From assembly GCA_018814465.1 (NCBI GenBank), contig JAHIZR010000184.1:1-16674 (forward strand): 16,674 nucleotides of DNA, written 5' to 3'. Made by a program: the position numbers and the translations under genes. How positions within the stretch are numbered: position 1 is the stretch's first letter; every line of letters starts with the position of its first letter. The notes below the pieces were generated by a model. The model saw only the letters and a list, made by a program, of their open reading frames with translations. It was not told where the DNA came from and searched no databases. Below, piece after piece: positions 15,268 to 16,674 of this stretch. This DNA is from a bacterium. Its GTDB lineage: Bacteria; Electryoneota; RPQS01.

Positions 15268-15921
15268 ATGCCAACACCTTCTCAGAAAAACAAAGCACGC
15301 AAAATTACAGAAGAGCTTTTTCGCCTTTATCCCGCCGTCGAGTGCGCGCTGAATCACAGGAATCCGTTCCAGCTTGCCGTGGCCACGATTCTTTCGGCGC
15401 AATGCACCGACGAGCGCGTGAATATCGTCACCAAAGACCTCTTCAAGAAATACAAAACACCCGAAGCTTTCGCCGCCGCCAAGATTGTCGAATTGGAAAA
15501 CGATATCAAATCGACGGGTTTCTTTCGCAACAAGGCCAAATCCATTCTTGGGTTCGCCAAGGCTGTCGTGAACGATTACGGCGGCGATGTGCCGAGCGAT
15601 ATGCATGAACTCATCAAGCTTCCCGGCATCGGCAGAAAGACCGCGAATGTGATTTTAGGCACGGGTTTCGGGATTGCGTCGGGTGTAGTCGTGGACACGC
15701 ATGTCAGCCGCTTGTCTTTCCGGCTTGGTTTGACGGTTCAGAAAGACGCGCTGAAAATCGAAAAGGATTTGATGGACTTGCTGCCCGAGGATGCGTGGAT
15801 CAATTTCTCCCATGCGATGATCTGGCATGGCCGCCGCGTCTGCAACGCGCGCAAGCCGAAGTGCTCGCAATGCACGCTCGCCAAGCTGTGTTCGAAGACG
15901 GGAGTGACGGTGAACGAGTAA
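15268..15921 (+). CDS. nth: Endonuclease III (DNA glycosylase/AP lyase)
   Basis: A 217-residue base-excision repair enzyme that removes oxidised pyrimidines and cleaves at the abasic site. The helix-hairpin-helix LPGIGRKTANV (118-128) carries catalytic Lys124. VDTHV contains catalytic Asp143. The C-terminal 4Fe-4S cluster has the canonical C-x6-C-x2-C-x5-C spacing (192, 199, 202, 208). The length is normal for Nth and nothing is missing. The ATG at 15268 gives a standard N-terminus; the upstream region is A/T-rich with only a weak purine run as ribosome site. The gene is bracketed by palindromic repeats B and C and converges with rex. Confidence 0.96.
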   Translation: MPTPSQKNKARKITEELFRLYPAVECALNHRNPFQLAVATILSAQCTDERVNIVTKDLFKKYKTPEAFAAAKIVELENDIKSTGFFRNKAKSILGFAKAVVNDYGGDVPSDMHELIKLPGIGRKTANVILGTGFGIASGVVVDTHVSRLSFRLGLTVQKDALKIEKDLMDLLPEDAWINFSHAMIWHGRRVCNARKPKCSQCTLAKLCSKTGVTVNE

Positions 15922-15925
15922 GATT

Positions 15926-16078
15926 CCGGCCGGGTTACGCGAGTCTCGCATTCTTGGTATGATGAAAACATATTCGCTGCTTAACCCGGCTCGGCGAATG
16001 AGATTCTGGACGCCCCGCCATATCCAACGGTCGGCACTAACAGCAAGGAACTCGCGCAGGCGGGTGTCCAGAATGACA
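15926..16078 (+). repeat. Interspersed palindromic repeat, copy C with leader
   Basis: The left arm at 16000-16019 (GAGATTCTGGACGCCCCGCC) and the right arm at 16059-16078 (GGCGGGTGTCCAGAATGACA) are separated by 39 bases. A leader at 15926-15946 matches the copy A leader at 18 of 21 positions but is 53 bases away from the arm. Between them is a second inverted pair, GCCGGGTTA (15930-15938) and TAACCCGGC (15982-15990). Confidence 0.8.
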
Positions 16079-16124
16079 CTTTAGACGCACTCGTACAACA
16101 CTTACAGGTTACTCGATAAACAAC

Positions 16125-16154
16125 AAACCCCGACATTGTGTGCCGGGGTTTTTC
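16125..16154. terminator. Bidirectional terminator between nth and rex
   Basis: AAACCCCG (16125-16132) pairs with CGGGGTTT (16144-16151) around an 11-base loop that can add a CA-TG pair. It is followed by TTTC on the plus strand and TTTGTTGTTT-type sequence on the minus strand. It begins 21 bases past the rex stop codon and serves the convergent nth transcript as well. Confidence 0.8.
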
Positions 16155-16175
16155 TATTGGGATCATGAGGTTCTG

Positions 16176-16674
16176 TTAAACCTTCACGCGATTCCCTTTA
16201 CTGGTCAATGCATAGGAGAGCGCTTCAATTTCGATGGCCATGTTTTCGTTGCGGACGGTGATGTCGTCAGGCACGAAGATGGAAACCGGAGCGAAGTTGA
16301 GGATCGCCTTGATGCCCGCCTCCACCATCTGATCGACAACTTTTTGTGCGGAAGCGGAGGGTACGGCGATGACCGCGATCTTGATGTTTTCCCGCTTAAC
16401 CAGCTCCGGCGCATCCAGAATGTCATGAATCATCAAGCCGCCGTCCATCTGGCCGATACGTTCCGGATTGTTGTCGAGAATCAGTTTGAAAACGAAGCCC
16501 TGCTCTTCGAATTGCCGGAAGTGCAGGAGAGCGGTGCCGATGTTTCCCGCGCCCACCAGACAGATATTCCACGTGCGGTGCAGCCCTAAGATGCGGCTGA
16601 TATTGCGGTGCAGATCGACGACGTTGTAGCCCAGTCCTCGCCGGCCGAAAGCGCCGAAGAAGGAAAGGTCCTTG
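16176..16674 (-). CDS. rex: Redox-sensing transcriptional repressor Rex, C-terminal part
   Basis: The last 165 residues of Rex; the gene continues beyond the right edge. Rex represses fermentative and respiratory genes and releases DNA when NADH rises. The visible part starts KDLSFFGAFGRRGLGYNV, the conserved linker between the winged helix and the NAD domain. It continues with the Rossmann motif VGAGNIGTALLHF, DNNPERIGQ and ILNFAPV, all typical of the family. The winged-helix DNA-binding domain, start and promoter are outside the window. The stop is 21 bases before the shared terminator. I noticed no clear Rex operator in the intergenic regions seen here, though I could not search exhaustively. 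Confidence 0.93.
   Translation of the reverse strand, partial: KDLSFFGAFGRRGLGYNVVDLHRNISRILGLHRTWNICLVGAGNIGTALLHFRQFEEQGFVFKLILDNNPERIGQMDGGLMIHDILDAPELVKRENIKIAVIAVPSASAQKVVDQMVEAGIKAILNFAPVSIFVPDDITVRNENMAIEIEALSYALTSKGNRVKV

Noticed and set aside
15090..15608. Plus-strand open frame overlapping repeat B and the start of nth
   Set aside because: It is out of frame with nth, runs through the palindromic element and shows no protein-like conservation.
10912..16078. CRISPR-like interpretation of the three palindromic repeats
   Set aside because: The copies are scattered over 5 kb with a gene between B and C. They are not regularly spaced, and no cas gene is present.

Overview
The window is a 16.7 kb piece of a bacterial chromosome. 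I place it, by inference, in the Fibrobacterota-Chlorobiota-Bacteroidota (FCB) superphylum or one of its candidate phyla. The strongest clue is the 1132-residue secreted Asp-box propeller protein, which ends in a YPNPFNPST-type C-terminal sorting domain typical of type IX secretion. Two further clues are tandem DGG-repeat lipoproteins and a SWIB protein with a histone-H1-like lysine tail. Hand counts of single lines range from about 40% to about 63% G+C. No rRNA or tRNA gene was recognised.

Left end (1-3793, minus strand): the 5' part of a DUF5131 (phage Gp37/Gp68-like) gene overlaps by ATGA the end of tcmP, a 'three-Cys-motif partner' gene. tcmP starts only 27 bp after the homodimeric pyruvate dehydrogenase gene aceE, with no terminator between them. 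aceE has a good sigma-70-type promoter. The tcmP/DUF5131 pair is lower in G+C than aceE at the sampled lines and looks like an acquired cassette that may ride on the aceE transcript.

Middle-left (3794-5615): a roughly 950 bp gene-free stretch carries an A/T-rich inverted repeat and a near-consensus promoter. It is followed by the SWIB/lysine-repeat chromatin-type gene (+) with its own terminator. A minus-strand terminator for the next block lies opposite.

Middle (5616-10646, minus strand): four genes. Two are tandem paralogous lipoproteins (Ig-like domain plus propeller-type repeats), which share a 63-nt segment with only two differences. The third is a cysteine-rich exported protein of unknown function, and the fourth a zinc-type homocysteine S-methyltransferase.

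Right (11018-16674): on the plus strand come a small lipoprotein, the large type-IX-secreted protein and nth (endonuclease III). The C-terminal part of the redox repressor Rex converges from the right edge behind a shared terminator.

Three copies of a 73-79 nt interspersed palindromic element, all in the same orientation, sit in the intergenic spaces of the right half: before the small lipoprotein gene, before nth and after nth. The observations most worth a second look are the DUF5131-TcmP pair, this palindrome family, the near-identical segment in the lipoprotein paralogs and the 57-nt periodic lysine repeat.
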